A DNA stretch of 64,000 bases from Xenoacremonium recifei (taxonomy: Eukaryota > Ascomycota > Sordariomycetes > Hypocreales > Nectriaceae): positions 142,711-206,710 of the forward strand of contig WOFQ01000062.1 in assembly GCA_012184525.1 (NCBI GenBank), in the 5' to 3' direction. The notes below the pieces were generated by a model that was not told where the DNA came from, made no database searches, and saw only the letters and a program-made list of their open reading frames with translations. This document shows positions 22,637-33,570 of this stretch, piece by piece; the first letter of the stretch is position 1, and each line of letters starts with the position of its first letter. A program made the translations under genes and the position numbers.

Positions 22637-23581
22637 TTAGGAGAAGTTCTCTCTCATTGCCTCGATGTACCGTCTGTCAATCTCGTCCAAGTCCTCTCCA
22701 GGTTCTCCACCAACCATCCTTCGCTGTAGGTTCTTGCCGCCGTCGCGGGGACCTGCAAAGTACCTCAACTTCGTCGAGTCCTCCGTGGCCGCAGCCCACA
22801 CAACCTCAGCCGCGTCCCTAGCCGTCATGCTTTGGGTCTGCATGCTGCGGAACTTCTGCATCGTCTTCTCAACGAATGGCCCGTAGGTCACCTGCCCCTC
22901 CGGAGTCATATTGTTGAGGCCTGCCATTCTCATCGACGTTTGCCCAAAGCTTGTCTCGGTAATGCCGCCGTGCGGGACAACCAGCTTGACTTTGATAGGC
23001 GGGCTGATTCCTTCCAGCTCGTACATCAAGGCCTCCATAAAGACATTCATGGCTGCCTTGCTGGCACAGTATGGGCCAGTCAAAGGCAAGCCGAAGTGGC
23101 CAGCGCCGGAACTGACATAGAGCACGCGGGAAGGCGCCTCGACCTCACTGGTTGCACGGAGGTGAGGCAAGAATGCCTTTATCAACGCCATGGTGCCTTT
23201 TACGACTTGTCAGTTTCAGAAACTCCGCGAATGCGCACGAGGACACACACCAAATACATTGACCTCGAAGTTATCGCGAATAGCGTCAATGCCGACTTGG
23301 TCTAGAACGCCGTACTGCGCATATCCCGCATTGTTGACAACCACATCAATCTTGCCGAACTTCCCAACAGCCGAATCAATGGCGGGCTGAAACGTGTCGG
23401 CCTTTGAGAGATCCAGATGCAGGACAAAGAGGTTGTCTGTCTCGCTGGCCAAGGACCGAAGGGCAGCTGACGAGGTATCCCGAGCCGTTGCTGCAACGTT
23501 CCAGCCTTTGGACAGGAATAGTCTTGTGCTGGCGAGGCCAACTCCTGAGTTGGCACCAGTGATGAAGACTGTCTTGGTCAT
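22637..23581 (-). CDS. Short-chain dehydrogenase/reductase (classical SDR)
   Basis: NAD(P)-dependent oxidoreductase of 296 residues in two exons, 23581-23251 and 23196-22637. It has the cofactor-binding TGANSGVG, the structural VVNNAGYAQYG, the catalytic Ser in LYVSSGAGHFG, and the YCASK active-site Tyr/Lys. The Arg after the second beta strand (ATARD) suggests NADP preference. The 54-bp intron interrupts the protein after EVNVFG. The C-terminal part is variable and does not reveal the substrate. The upstream spacer is shared with the divergent complex I gene. Confidence 0.93.
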
Positions 23582-24324
23582 GATGGGTAGTTCTGGATTC
23601 TAATTTGATGGATAGTTGAGATCGATGCTTGTCTCTGGAAAGTTAGAAGTGATGAGCATTTATCCGTTGAAGAGGGATTTTGTCCAAAAGCCTCTCGTTG
23701 ATGAACTCATCCACAGACAAAATGCCCGTCTTTGACAGGAGGTGATAACTCCATGGCTCACATAAGCCATTGTTGTGTAGGTCGTAGTCAAGGTGATTAA
23801 TAAGACATCCGACCGAATGCCCAAACTTTTGGGAGGTAGCGATTTTAGAGGAATAGATCGTCTCCTTGTTGGTCCTCTTTGGCACAGAAAACTTGACAAG
23901 GGAGGGATAAATGAGTCGGAATCGCGCTGCTCCGACCTTCGTCAGACGTTGTCTCGTCGGTCAAAAGGATCAGAGGAGCTGCGGATAACTGTAATTAGTT
24001 GTCGAAAATCTGATGAGCAAGGATCCTCTCAGAATCATATTGAGCATTTAGAAATTGAGCAATCATGGGCAGACATCTTTGTTTCGTGGCCGACTTCGAC
24101 TACGGCCAAAGAATGTAGGGTCTAAGTTGAAGCTCCAGGCGGCAGCTACAGCTGAGGCCCTAAAATGGGGATCGCAAACGGCGCTCCGCTGATTGGCCAG
24201 ATTGAAGCCGACCCGCTTAGTAACCGAAGATGCAGGCCGCGGATGGATCTGGATAACATCACTCGAGCAGTTTGGCTTCAAGCTCCCACGACCAACAACC
24301 ATTGCCGCCGCCTCACCCGCCGAA
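23582..24324. promoter_or_regulatory. Divergent promoter region
   Basis: Spacer of 743 bp between the dehydrogenase (-) and the complex I subunit (+). It presumably holds both promoters. No specific element stands out and no gene is seen. Confidence 0.4.
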
Positions 24325-24973
24325 ATGTTCGCCGCACGACAGAGGGCCGGCTGCGTGGCTCGCCAGCTGCAGCGGACTGCGCGAACCTACGCCTCCGACG
24401 CCCACGGGCACTCCCACGGCCACGGCCACGCCGAGGTTAACGAGTCCTTCGGGGTACGATCGATCCTCCCACGAGACGGACAGCCTTTGCGACGAGGTGT
24501 CTCCGGTTGCGACGTCCATGTGCTGACTGGCAACAACAGAAAGGCTCCATCTACACCGCCGTCGCCTTCTTCGGCAGCGTCCTGGTTTACCAATTCGTGC
24601 CCGCCGAGGGCGAGCAGTCGTCCATCATGAACCTCATCGAACGGTGGTCATCTAAGGGCAAGGATTGGGAGGAGATCAACGCCCTGCACACCAAGGCCGC
24701 GCAGCAGGCTGGCTTCGACCGAAACCTTTTCGAGAACGGCGGCACTGGCCAGCAGCGATACGTCGACGTCGCCTACCCTGAGTTCGTTCCACCCTATTCT
24801 ATACCAATGTCACAGGAACAGCACCTAACATGCAGTGAAGGGCTATGCAATCTCACGCAGCACGAAACATCCGAGCCGGCCACATGAACAACATTGATCA
24901 CGTCGTGGAGCACTTCCGGCAACAGCACGTCAAGGAGGAGGAGCGCAAGGCGAACAAGCTGGCCTCGCAGTAG
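24325..24973 (+). CDS. nuo17.8: NADH:ubiquinone oxidoreductase accessory subunit (17.8-kDa type)
   Basis: Mitochondrial complex I accessory subunit. Exons 24325-24453, 24540-24781 and 24841-24973 give 167 residues. The N terminus is an Arg-rich presequence (MFAARQRAGCVARQLQRTAR) followed by a His/Gly-rich segment. A single membrane span near residues 44-62 (YTAVAFFGSVLVYQFV) is followed by a charged matrix/intermembrane domain with QQRYVDVAYPE. The second donor is GTTCGT rather than GTRAGT; it is chosen because it alone joins VAYPEAMQSHAARNIRAG in frame. The match to the Neurospora 17.8-kDa subunit is from memory of its length and C-terminal pattern. Confidence 0.85.
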
Positions 24974-25782
24974 AGCGGGCGGATGTTGTATACTAGAAGA
25001 AAGAATCGGCATATAAGAGTTTTATTCCAGTCCAGTCAATCAAAGCAGTCCCCTTTTCTCTGTGCAAATGTGTTTTGTTGCCAATTGATATTCAGCGCCA
25101 ATGGCTGTAGCGAAATTCTCTCAGACGTCCTGCTTAGTCGGTCCAAGCGACTGATGGTGAGCAAAGTGGGACAAAAAGAGCGCGGATATTTCGGCATTCA
25201 ATCCTGGAAATCTGGAGATAAATTCGGTAATTGATGCGTTTCACTGGCCGGTATCTGGCAGAGGCGAACATGGAGTTAGAGCGGCTGATTTGATGCCCCT
25301 ATATCGCGCCCGAGTCATGCCTGAGGCTGTCGCGAATTCCTCACCGTTAGTTACCGACGACTTGCGGTCTTTCTTGGCAATGAGACACGAGACTCACTCG
25401 TGACTCTCTTTCTGCTCTTCAACCACAAACATTCAACAGGTTCATTATTTTTCATTTGTTCTTTTAGGATTCCCATAAAGGGTTAAAAAGGCAGGAGAGA
25501 TTGGTGACTAATTTTTTTTTTTTTGCGCCATTGGACTTTCTGCACTTCCATTTATGTTTGTTTGGAAGGCGCAACTGAAAAATTGCTGGTATGAATGAAA
25601 GATGATCTCGCCCCTTTGCCAAGACTCCAAGCTGAACATCATCTAGGCATATTTCCACTTTCAAGGGCCATCTTCCCGCGTGTCATTCTTTTTATCTTGA
25701 GTACGTTTTTGCTTCAACTTCCGTCCGCGTTCGCGCCACTCCCATCCCCGAATCTCTCTGTTCTCTACCAGGAGCTAGCCTC
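24974..25782. other. Non-coding stretch upstream of the Q-rich/SET gene
   Basis: Holds the complex I subunit 3' flank and the presumed promoter of the next gene. A T13 run lies at about 25512-25524. No gene is seen. Confidence 0.5.
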
Positions 25783-28700
25783 ATGGAAGAGAATCAAGAT
25801 GGAGACAAGGACAAGGACAAGGACAGCCGGCGAGGTCTCCGTCGGAAACTTGCTGACATTTTGCCAAGCTACCTTGTACCACCCTCTTGTACGGCCGCCG
25901 CTTTAGCACACATTGTTGTTTGTTTCTGAGTCTTTCTTTTAGGGCGAGATCAGGAGAAGTTGGACCAGGAAGAGGCCGAGGCGCAGCATCGGAGGCAAAA
26001 TTACTTCGATCAACAAGGCAATTTATATCGAGGACAGTATTTTCAGGTTGAGCCGCGAGGGGTGTATTATCAAACACAGACGCAATATCCGCAACCGGCG
26101 TATATCCAGGAGCAGCAGCAGCAGTAGCATCAGCAGCGGCAACAACTAGGCGCTTCACCAGAGTACTGGAAGCAACAATATTCGGGAGTCTATCCGGGGT
26201 ATCAGCCTGCACCAGTTCGAAATCCATCAGGACCACTACCCAACTACGGAGGTACCTACAGGCGGAACTGGGATCCGGAGAAAATCACAAAGCCGTATTT
26301 CCAGCACCTGGAAGACCTCGATCAGGAACATACGCATCAGCAGCAAACGTACTCAACTCAATATCGGCGCGGTAATACAGCACTGCCCCTGAACCTGCGC
26401 CGACATAATATACATTCAGTACCTCCGGGATTTTACCAGCAACGGAATCCGCAACTGCCGCGACTAGCCTCCGAACAACACCGTCCGGATCAAGATCAGC
26501 GCTTTGATGGAAAAGGAAAAGCACCCATGAATCCGCGAATGCCTACGCATGATCAACATCAGACTTCAGATCAGTATCAGCACGGGAACTCGCAAGTACC
26601 GTTGAATCTACGTCGAACCTCAAATAACCAGCAAGAGGGCTCGAATTAGCAACGGCCCTACCCGCAGCATCAACAACAGACCTCGGATCAGCAACGGCCT
26701 TCTTCTCATCAACAGCAGGTCCCGTATCAACATCAATCCCCTGGCCAACATCAATCCTCGAGTCAGCAACAATATTCTCCGAGTCAACAACAGTCTGTTG
26801 GCTAGAAGAAACAGGCCTCGCACCAGCAAGGGTCCTCAGGTCATCAGCAGCAGGGCTCTCAGCAGCAGCAACAGTCCTTGCACCAGCAGCGAACATACAA
26901 TCAAGAGCGGTATTCAAGTCGTCCACACCTTTCCAACCAGGGGCAGTCCTCAAGTCAGCTAGGGCCTTCAGGCCAGCAACAATCGTCGAGCCAGCAACAG
27001 TCCTTAAGCCGACCACAAGCCTCGAGCCAACCACAGTCCTCAGGCCAAAACTAGTCATCAGGCCAGCAGCAGTCCTCGAGCCAACAACAATCTTCGAGCC
27101 AGCGACGATCTTCGCATCAACGAGCACGACACCCACCGCTCACGGGATCCCAGGACCAGCAACAGTCTTCGGACCAGAAACAGTCTTCGGACCAGCAACA
27201 AGCTTCGGACCAGCAACAGTCCTCGGGCCAGCAACAACTGTCGAGTCAAGGGCAGTCCTCGCATCAGCGGCGATCCTCGCATCAGAGAGCACGACACTCG
27301 CCGCCCACAGGATCCCAGGACCAGCAACAGTCCTCAGTCCAGCAACAAGCCCCGAGCCAGCAACAGTCCTCGAGCCAGCAACAGTCCTCGAGCCAGCAAC
27401 AACTGTCGAGCCAAGAGCAGTCTTTGCATCAAAAAGAACGACACCCTTCACTCACAGGATCCCAGGTTGAACGCCCACAGACCCCACGCCCACCGAGTCT
27501 CGCTCACGCCTCAGATCAAGTAGACCGCTATCGTCAAAATACGTATGGACGCTTGACTCACGAGCAACGCTCCTACGGTCATCTTCACCCCCCAGACCGG
27601 TTCAAGCAGTGGACTCCCCAGCAAGGGCTTCCTCGCCAACGACAACGTTCTAAGCTGTCGGTTCATTAGAAAGACGACGACGAAGAGGTTTCTTCGAAAA
27701 GTTCTTCTCTTCAAGGGCATACGGGGCTATCGTCTGGTTCGTCTTCGAACAGTCAGACGTCTCGTTCTGACAAAAAACAACCACCCAGTCGATACCGGCG
27801 GCCAGCGCGTTCAAATCAAAAGTCGACTGCATTTGCTAAGGCTGGGCCTGGGCCGGCCACTCGTCAACATCGAGAAGAGCTAAAACGAAGGCCTGCGCCG
27901 AAGCCAGATCCAGAGCTGTATTTTAGTCGCAGACTGAGGTTCAACCCTAACATCTTCAACTTTCCCCCCGAGCAGCTCATTAGAGAAGAGGACGAAGAGC
28001 GGGAAGAAAACGGTACGTCATATCAATTCCAAAAAGTCATTGTGGCGCTCGTAGCCCCGGCGTTCCGTTGGCGATGATCCGATGCAAACCCCTTGATGCC
28101 TGATTGGGTGTCCTTGCGCTCGCTTATGTTACGATCTGGAAATTGATCTCGCGACCATGGACTCATTGCTAACTCGTACCAGAATTTAGGAAAAGGATGG
28201 GCAAAAAAGCCTTCGTCAACGCCTGGAATTATCCTGTTGATCCATCCTCGAAGACGCCACCGTTCTTTGGCATTTCGCAAGCCCGCGACATCGCGATGAC
28301 TACGCCAGTTCCAGCACCAGTTCCAGCACCAGTTCCAGCACCGATTCCAGCACCGGTAACGACACCGGTACCAGTACCGATGGAAACGCCGCCTCCACCT
28401 CCCAAGCCTCCCCTGCCGCAAAATTTTGACGCTCTGGCTATCGAGAACACGGGCTTGGACCGCCAGCTTGGCGTCTTCGCGCGCCAGGACATGCCGAGAG
28501 GCCACCCCGTAGTTGTAGAGGAGCCCATGATCTCGTGCATCTTCTGGCGTCAGCGGAAGGGCAAGAAGACAGTGGGCGAGGCTTGGACCAAGATGAGCCC
28601 CAAGAAGCGCGCCGATTTCCGCAATAGCTTCACTCCGCTCATGGAGCTGCCTCTTGACCCAGTCCCCAGTGCCGCCACCCGTCGAAAGCTCGAGGACTTC

Positions 28701-29162
28701 ATGAGAGGCTACGCCTTCTGGGATGGCCGGGCGACGAATGCCTTCATCTTCCTGCTGGGCTCGCACATGAACCACGCTTGTGCGACATGCGCCAATTGCC
28801 AGCACTATGTCGATCCTGAAGAGCCGAACAAGATGACTATACGCCTGAACCGCGATGTCAAAAAAGGGGAGGAACTCTACATCAATTACAACAAAACAAA
28901 TCTGCCCTTCGGGTGCGCTGTCTGTAATGGAGATCGAAGGGGGAAATTCCTGGCTGAAGCTCTGAAGTCTCAGGGCGGTTTCAGGTCTATGTTCAGGATC
29001 TTCAGGCCGCATAACTACGAGGTGGAGGAGCGGCGGTCCTCGACGCGTTCGCTTGATGGCCGCTCACAAGAAGAGCGCTCAAGCAAGGCGTCTTCACCTG
29101 ATCGGACATCAGACCGCATCAATATACCGTTCCGCAAACCTCGGCAAGCGTCCGATCCTTAG
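25783..29162 (+). CDS. Q/S-rich SET-domain protein, extended model with five in-frame TAG codons
   Basis: Exons 25783-25888, 25943-28012 and 28183-29162 join in one frame of 1052 codons. Residues 1-36 are acidic/basic (MEENQDGDKDKDKDSRRG). A Q/S/H-rich region of about 580 residues follows, then a Ser/Arg/Lys-rich stretch (RSNQKSTAFAKAG), a PVPAP repeat and a C-terminal SET domain. The frame is broken only by TAG codons at 26125, 26647, 26803, 27052 and 27667 (codons 97, 271, 323, 406, 611). There is no TAA, TGA or frameshift in 690 codons of exon 2. It could be a gene restored by A-to-I mRNA editing (UAG to UGG), a readthrough gene, or a recently damaged one. If none of these holds, only 96 residues plus the separate downstream SET frame are made. 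Confidence 0.6.
26125..26127 (+). other. In-frame TAG 1 of the SET gene
   Basis: TAG sits at the end of a run of CAG codons (QQQQ-TAG-HQQ), where a Gln is expected. It would end translation after 96 residues. Confidence 0.9.
26647..26649 (+). other. In-frame TAG 2 of the SET gene
   Basis: TAG between GSN and QRPYPQHQQQ in the Q-rich exon. The same frame continues without other disruption. Confidence 0.9.
26803..26805 (+). other. In-frame TAG 3 of the SET gene
   Basis: TAG between QQQSVG and KKQASHQQ in the Q-rich exon. Confidence 0.9.
27052..27054 (+). other. In-frame TAG 4 of the SET gene
   Basis: TAG between SSGQN and SSGQQQSSS. In the repeat pattern the position normally holds Gln (CAG or CAA). 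Confidence 0.9.
27121..27465 (+). repeat. Imperfect 150-165-bp tandem repeat in the Q-rich exon
   Basis: Three copies of an RH-[PS]-x2-TGSQ block start near 27127, 27292 and 27439. Copies 1 and 2 are each followed by SQQQSS-like 15-bp subrepeats. The nested structure suggests expansion by replication slippage or unequal exchange, kept in frame. Confidence 0.75.
27667..27669 (+). other. In-frame TAG 5 of the SET gene
   Basis: TAG between KLSVH and KDDDEEVSS, at the boundary between the Q-rich region and the following charged region. Confidence 0.9.
28197..29162 (+). CDS. SET-domain protein, conservative model
   Basis: This is the part of the gene that is open without readthrough, 321 residues from the first ATG after the last internal TAG. 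A PVPAP repeat near 28307-28350 is followed by the SET domain: LGVFARQDMPRGHPVVVEEP is the first SET block, SHMNHACATCANCQHY the NHxC-type block, and RDVKKGEELYINYN the conserved GEEL-x2-xY end. A post-SET-like CAVCNG follows. SET domains transfer methyl groups from S-adenosylmethionine to lysines of histones or other proteins; this arrangement resembles fungal stand-alone SET proteins more than named histone methyltransferases. Substrate is not predictable. The tail is Ser/Arg-rich. The same exon begins at 28183, so this frame is more likely the 3' end of the longer gene. Confidence 0.85.
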   Translation: MGKKAFVNAWNYPVDPSSKTPPFFGISQARDIAMTTPVPAPVPAPVPAPIPAPVTTPVPVPMETPPPPPKPPLPQNFDALAIENTGLDRQLGVFARQDMPRGHPVVVEEPMISCIFWRQRKGKKTVGEAWTKMSPKKRADFRNSFTPLMELPLDPVPSAATRRKLEDFMRGYAFWDGRATNAFIFLLGSHMNHACATCANCQHYVDPEEPNKMTIRLNRDVKKGEELYINYNKTNLPFGCAVCNGDRRGKFLAEALKSQGGFRSMFRIFRPHNYEVEERRSSTRSLDGRSQEERSSKASSPDRTSDRINIPFRKPRQASDP

Positions 29163-29564
29163 TAGTAAAAGGTAACACTTCGCCGGAAACCACACTTGAA
29201 GGAGGCAAAGTCTCAAAAGCAGGAGCTAACTTCGACACGGGAAAATGATTCAGGAAGGATGAAGGGAGTAATGAGCTCGTGTTGGCGTCGATCAAAGGTT
29301 CTGCATTGCGACAGCCTGCACATGTATTGGAAGAGGAAGCATTTTTGGCGTCTTGAAATGAACCCCCATCGTCAGCGTACCATATTCATTATTCATTAGA
29401 CAGGTAGCAGGGAAATGAAAAGCGACAATGCTTCTTTATTGTACTATCATTGTACCCATTGTCATCAGCCACTTCGATAGAGGAATTTTCCCTTCTACCA
29501 AAACCAGTCCTTTTCGCCCGTAAATGTCCGTGAATGCAGAAACCACCCCAAGACCGCAACCTTC
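29163..29564. other. Convergent 3' region
   Basis: Spacer between the SET gene and the ribosomal protein gene. The SET gene's TAG at 29160 is followed directly by a second TAG and a TAA. No gene is seen. Confidence 0.55.
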
Positions 29565-29888
29565 TTACTTGAGGGGAATGAAACGAGAAGAGTGAGTGGC
29601 ACCAATACCGGGTCGACCGTGCTTGACGGGCTTGCTGTGAGGGGGTTAGAAAACTGTAGTTCATGACTCGGGGAAAGCCAGTCGGCGGCTCGTGGGGATG
29701 GGACGCACTATGAGATAGAGAACTCAGCCAGGTAGTGGCCGACCATCTCAGGTCGGATCTCAACCTGGTTGAACTCCTTGCCGGAGTAGATACCAATAAC
29801 GCTGCCAATCATCTCGGGGACGACAATCATGTCTCGGAGGTGGGTCTTGACGAGGTCGGGCTTCTCGTTGGGCTTGGCCTCCTGCTTG

Positions 29889-29920
<32 letters not shown>

Positions 29921-30367
29921 CCGTCGCTTCAGACCACGGTTGATCCTGCGGCGGGCACGGGCGTGGACGACATCTCGGAGCTGGTCGGAGCTGAGGTCCA
30001 GGAGGCTGTAGAGGGAGCACAATATCAGCATGATTTGTTCGACGCCTCCTTCTGCGATCATCATCCTCCCCAGCCTTTACTATCCAACGGATTCGGTTTC
30101 CTCGTCGTCCATTGGTGTGCGTGCGGGGAGATGAAATGTCGTAATGGGAGCAACGTACTTGTCAAGGTCGATTCCTCGGTAAGAGAACTTTCGGAAGGCT
30201 CTCTTCTTCTTGAGCTCAGCGGCCTCCTCGGCGTTCTGTATTCTCACTGGTTAGCCACAGGGCTTTCGACAGGGCGTCTCGCGGACGGCAGGGCAGGGCG
30301 CAGGCGCATCGGCGGGATATTGACGAGGGTCGTCGAGAGGGAGAAAACGTACGTATTCGTCAGCCAT
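29565..30367 (-). CDS. rps15: 40S ribosomal protein uS19 (S15)
   Basis: Component of the small ribosomal subunit head, near the decoding centre. Four exons, 30367-30353, 30235-30159, 30005-29709 and 29634-29565, give 152 residues, the normal length. Exon 1 has only five codons (MADEY). Conserved blocks include FRKFSYRGIDLD, HARARRRINRGL, MIGSVIGIYSGKEFNQVEI and the C-terminal HGRPGIGATHSSRFIPLK. Many introns and a short first exon are typical of fungal ribosomal protein genes. Identity is secure. Confidence 0.97.
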
Positions 30368-32198
30368 GATCGCGGTGTTGTGTTGTGTGAATTCGCTGAT
30401 CTGTCGAAAAGCGAATATGAGGGCCGGGATGGAGTCGTCGTTTCTTCGAAGGGCTCGTGGTCGCTTGGATGGTACGGGTTGGGGCCAAAATTTCGGCAGT
30501 AGGGTTTTCGTGCCCTTCACCCCTCACGTCATGTGACTTTGCTGGACTGGGTTGAGTGTGTGCGCGAGAAAGCCCACATTCACCTCACACTGGAACCGAG
30601 TAATCCACATCCCGGAATAAATATTACCCGAGTACCCGCCCCTCTCAAGTCGACTCTCATGGATTGCACGGCATACTTGTAGAGCTCGAGCGATCTACAG
30701 GTCTTCATTTGTTGTCGTACACGTGAAGCGGGTGAGTCTCGGAATGTTTCCTCCGCGCTCTCGTGTTGATTCACGTGCCGTCGAGGGCTGTAGATGAAAC
30801 CAAGGCTTGCATTGTCGTGTTGTAGGTGTACAAGCACGAAGTCAGACTGTGATTCGAGATGCATCTGTAGATGGACGGGACCGTTGGTCGTGCAGCCGCC
30901 GTCATTCCGCCGCGCTTCGGCTCCGAAGCCCTCCGTCACGCTCCGGAGGCAGGTGCGGACGGCAAGCGGCATGAGGAAGGAGGCGGCTTACATGAGTCGC
31001 AGATAAGGAAACCTCGTATTCAACAACGTCCCTTCTTCTCTGTAACTTCCTCCATCAATTCTACCACAAGCATCGTCCTCACCGCTCCGAGATGTCTTCA
31101 AATCTCTTCTCCCTCAATGAGATCTGATTGCTGCCCCTGCTTTCGTCTGTTGTTCGTGCTCTGCCGTCTCACCTGACCCAAGCGGGCTGTTACGCCGTGC
31201 AACTGGCCAAGGCTTGGCCTATGTTCTTGGCCAAGACCTCACTATTCCTGCGACAATGCAACCGCTGACCCTCTCCGGTCCTGAGCGAGCAAGCCGGCCA
31301 TGGCAAGTCTAGATATGGATTGAACGGCATGGAAATGTGGACGGAGTCTTGGCTGCTCTGATTCTCAGGAAAATCGGCCCGGCCTTCTCCCCCCGCCGCT
31401 ACGGAGCACGCATTGCCAGCGGAGGATGGCTTTCCTTGGGTTGTCTGGTTCTGAATCAAAAGCCGAGTAGGCCTTTCCTGGAGCGAATTGCAACTCGACG
31501 GTACCGGCATTGCCCAGCCTGCCCAGACAGCGCCATGGCTCTTGGAAACTCTGGGCACGAAAAGACGCTTCCCTGGCTCGGGTCTTAGGCGTCTTGGCCG
31601 CTGGAGCATCAGAAACGGGCGCGTGCTTGCCACTGGCCTAGCGAGATCACAAGCGGCAATGCCCAGACTTACAGCGGGCGACGTGGACAATGCAACAGCG
31701 CAATCCTAGGCTTGGCATGGCTCGGCAGTCCGCCCGTGATGGGATTTCGCCAAGCCTCGACCACGCCTACAAAGACCTCAGGAAGGACTCCCGGGAACAC
31801 CAGCGCTACAGTGGTCCGCTTGGCTTTTTGCCTGGCCTCTTCGTCCGCGTCTGACATGGATCGATTGCCGTGCTTCTGTTTTGCTCAATAACTCGGCTGC
31901 CCTCGCCCTCGTCCTCGTCCTCAATCCGTCCGGATGGCCTCCCTCGCCTCGTCTCGTTGAGCCTCGTGAGCACCCCTCCGCCTGCGTTGTCACGGCTCCG
32001 CCCGGCCAGTCGCCTTACGATAGCCTCACGCGCCATCCCGGACTTTGGCGGCTCATGCGCAGGTGGAGGAGAACTGCCCCCTCAGCAGTGCCGCCACAGT
32101 AACTGCCTCGACGTTCTTCACTTTGTCGACGATTGTCGTGCTCGACTCGGCCTGCTCTTGGCACACTTCAACTCAGGGTTAAACCTCACCTTTATACT
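30368..32198. other. Divergent spacer (1.8 kb)
   Basis: Between the uS19 start (-) and a membrane-protein gene (+). It should contain both promoters. Open frames up to about 165 codons overlap on both strands without recognisable domains. No gene is supported. Confidence 0.5.
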
Positions 32199-33344
32199 AT
32201 GTCGTCGTCGTCAGAGCCGTCCCCGGCTACTGTCACTACCCTGACCGAAGCATCGAGAACCGAAACGACTCTGAGTAGCTTCTCGACTCCATCGCCATCA
32301 CCACCCCCACCCCCAACGCCGTTGGCCACCACGACAGTTCTCGAGAACTATCACGAAACCGAGGAGACATACCCTCCATTGACAACGCATTGGACGGCAC
32401 CGCTCAGCTGTACCTGGACCTACAATGTTGATAACCAGCCTCAACCTGGCGCTACCGGGGCCGTTGCCTGGCTGGACCTGGAGCCAGTGAACAATGCTAG
32501 CACCTTGAGTTGCTATCCCGATGGCATGTTCACCGATGGGCGGACAGGCACTTTCAGCCCGGCGACTTGCCCTAATGGATGGACAACGGTGACAGTTTTT
32601 GTCAATACAAATGAGGTCAAGGACAAGGCAACCACAACGGCAATATGCTGCTCGTCGTAAGTGCTCAAACGATGATTTTGTCCCGACAAAACACAAAGCT
32701 AAGGATTGAATAGGGAATACTACTTGGATGGCACGCATTGCAAGCGTTCGGTCCCAACCGTGCTAGCTGTACCAATCACGTATAATACGACCGCGAGCAC
32801 CTACGAGGTCATGACACAGTCGACGACAACGCTGTATAGCGCGACGATTGCCGTGTACACCATCAAAGCATTGTTCCAAGAACAAGACAAGGAGATGCTC
32901 GGAATCTCGGGTGACGACGATATTGATGATGAAGATAATAGCAACCCTCTTGACCTTGGTGCCCGCATCGGGATTGGGATTGGAGTTACTGTTTTCGTAC
33001 TGTTGTTGCTTGCTGGGATTGCGCTTTTCTTTCATCGCCGAGATCGGAATCGGTCAAAACGCTTTAATGAAGTACATGCTATGCGAGATCGAGGTAGGCA
33101 TTGGTGCGCCGATGATGAGGAAATGTCCCAACGTCGCCCTAGTCATGATGTTGAACCGCCGCCGGCATATGAACCTGCCTCAGAGAGAAATGGGGCCGAC
33201 GACGACGAGAGCGAAGACAGCAGCTCACCGCGAGACGATGAGATTCGGGTTCTCAGAGTCCAGAAGGAGGCTATACAACGTCGTATTGAAGAATTGGAGC
33301 GGGCTGATACTGAAGGCAACGAAGAAAGGAGTTCTGCAACATGA
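32199..33344 (+). CDS. Predicted single-span membrane protein, fungal hypothetical
   Basis: Two exons, 32199-32656 and 32714-33344, give 362 residues. The N-terminal 50 residues are Ser/Thr/Pro-rich, followed by a domain with several cysteines (LSCTWTYNV, TLSCYPDG, PATCPNGW, TTAICCSS) that resembles an extracellular fold. A membrane span near residues 236-258 (IGIGIGVTVFVLLLLAGIAL) is followed by a basic HRRDRNRSKR and an acidic, Ser-rich, probably cytoplasmic tail with a coiled-coil end. There is no clear N-terminal signal peptide, so insertion may be by the internal span. Function is not recognised. Confidence 0.8.
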
Positions 33345-33570
33345 AGTCATGATGGGAGTGATTGCAGCAGTGATTTGATGGGAGCGGCTTATTATGATAC
33401 CACTTTTTGCGATTTAGGCATGTTGGTTAGACGGTCCTATTATGATTCAGGGGATATATACATTTTTATGTCTTGGTTGGTGCACGAAGGTGCTACCAAA
33501 AACAAAAATATTTACAACTAATTATCACAAATGACATTCAATATCATGCTTGGGCATATACTAGCCAACA

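Noticed and set aside
26543..27136. 197-codon minus-strand frame opposite the Q-rich repeats
   Set aside because: It is the complement of the simple repeats and gives a V/A/G-rich low-complexity chain without a domain.
25943..28012. Repeat-induced point mutation (CpA to TpA) as the source of the five TAGs
   Set aside because: RIP would also make TAA from CAA and deplete CpA. The exon keeps hundreds of CAG and CAA codons and normal GC, so strong RIP is not supported, though isolated C-to-T changes cannot be excluded.
28023..29012. 329-codon minus-strand frame opposite the SET domain
   Set aside because: The plus strand has a clear SET domain; the antisense frame has none.
29735..30502. 255-codon plus-strand frame over the uS19 gene
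   Set aside because: It is antisense to a certain ribosomal protein gene.
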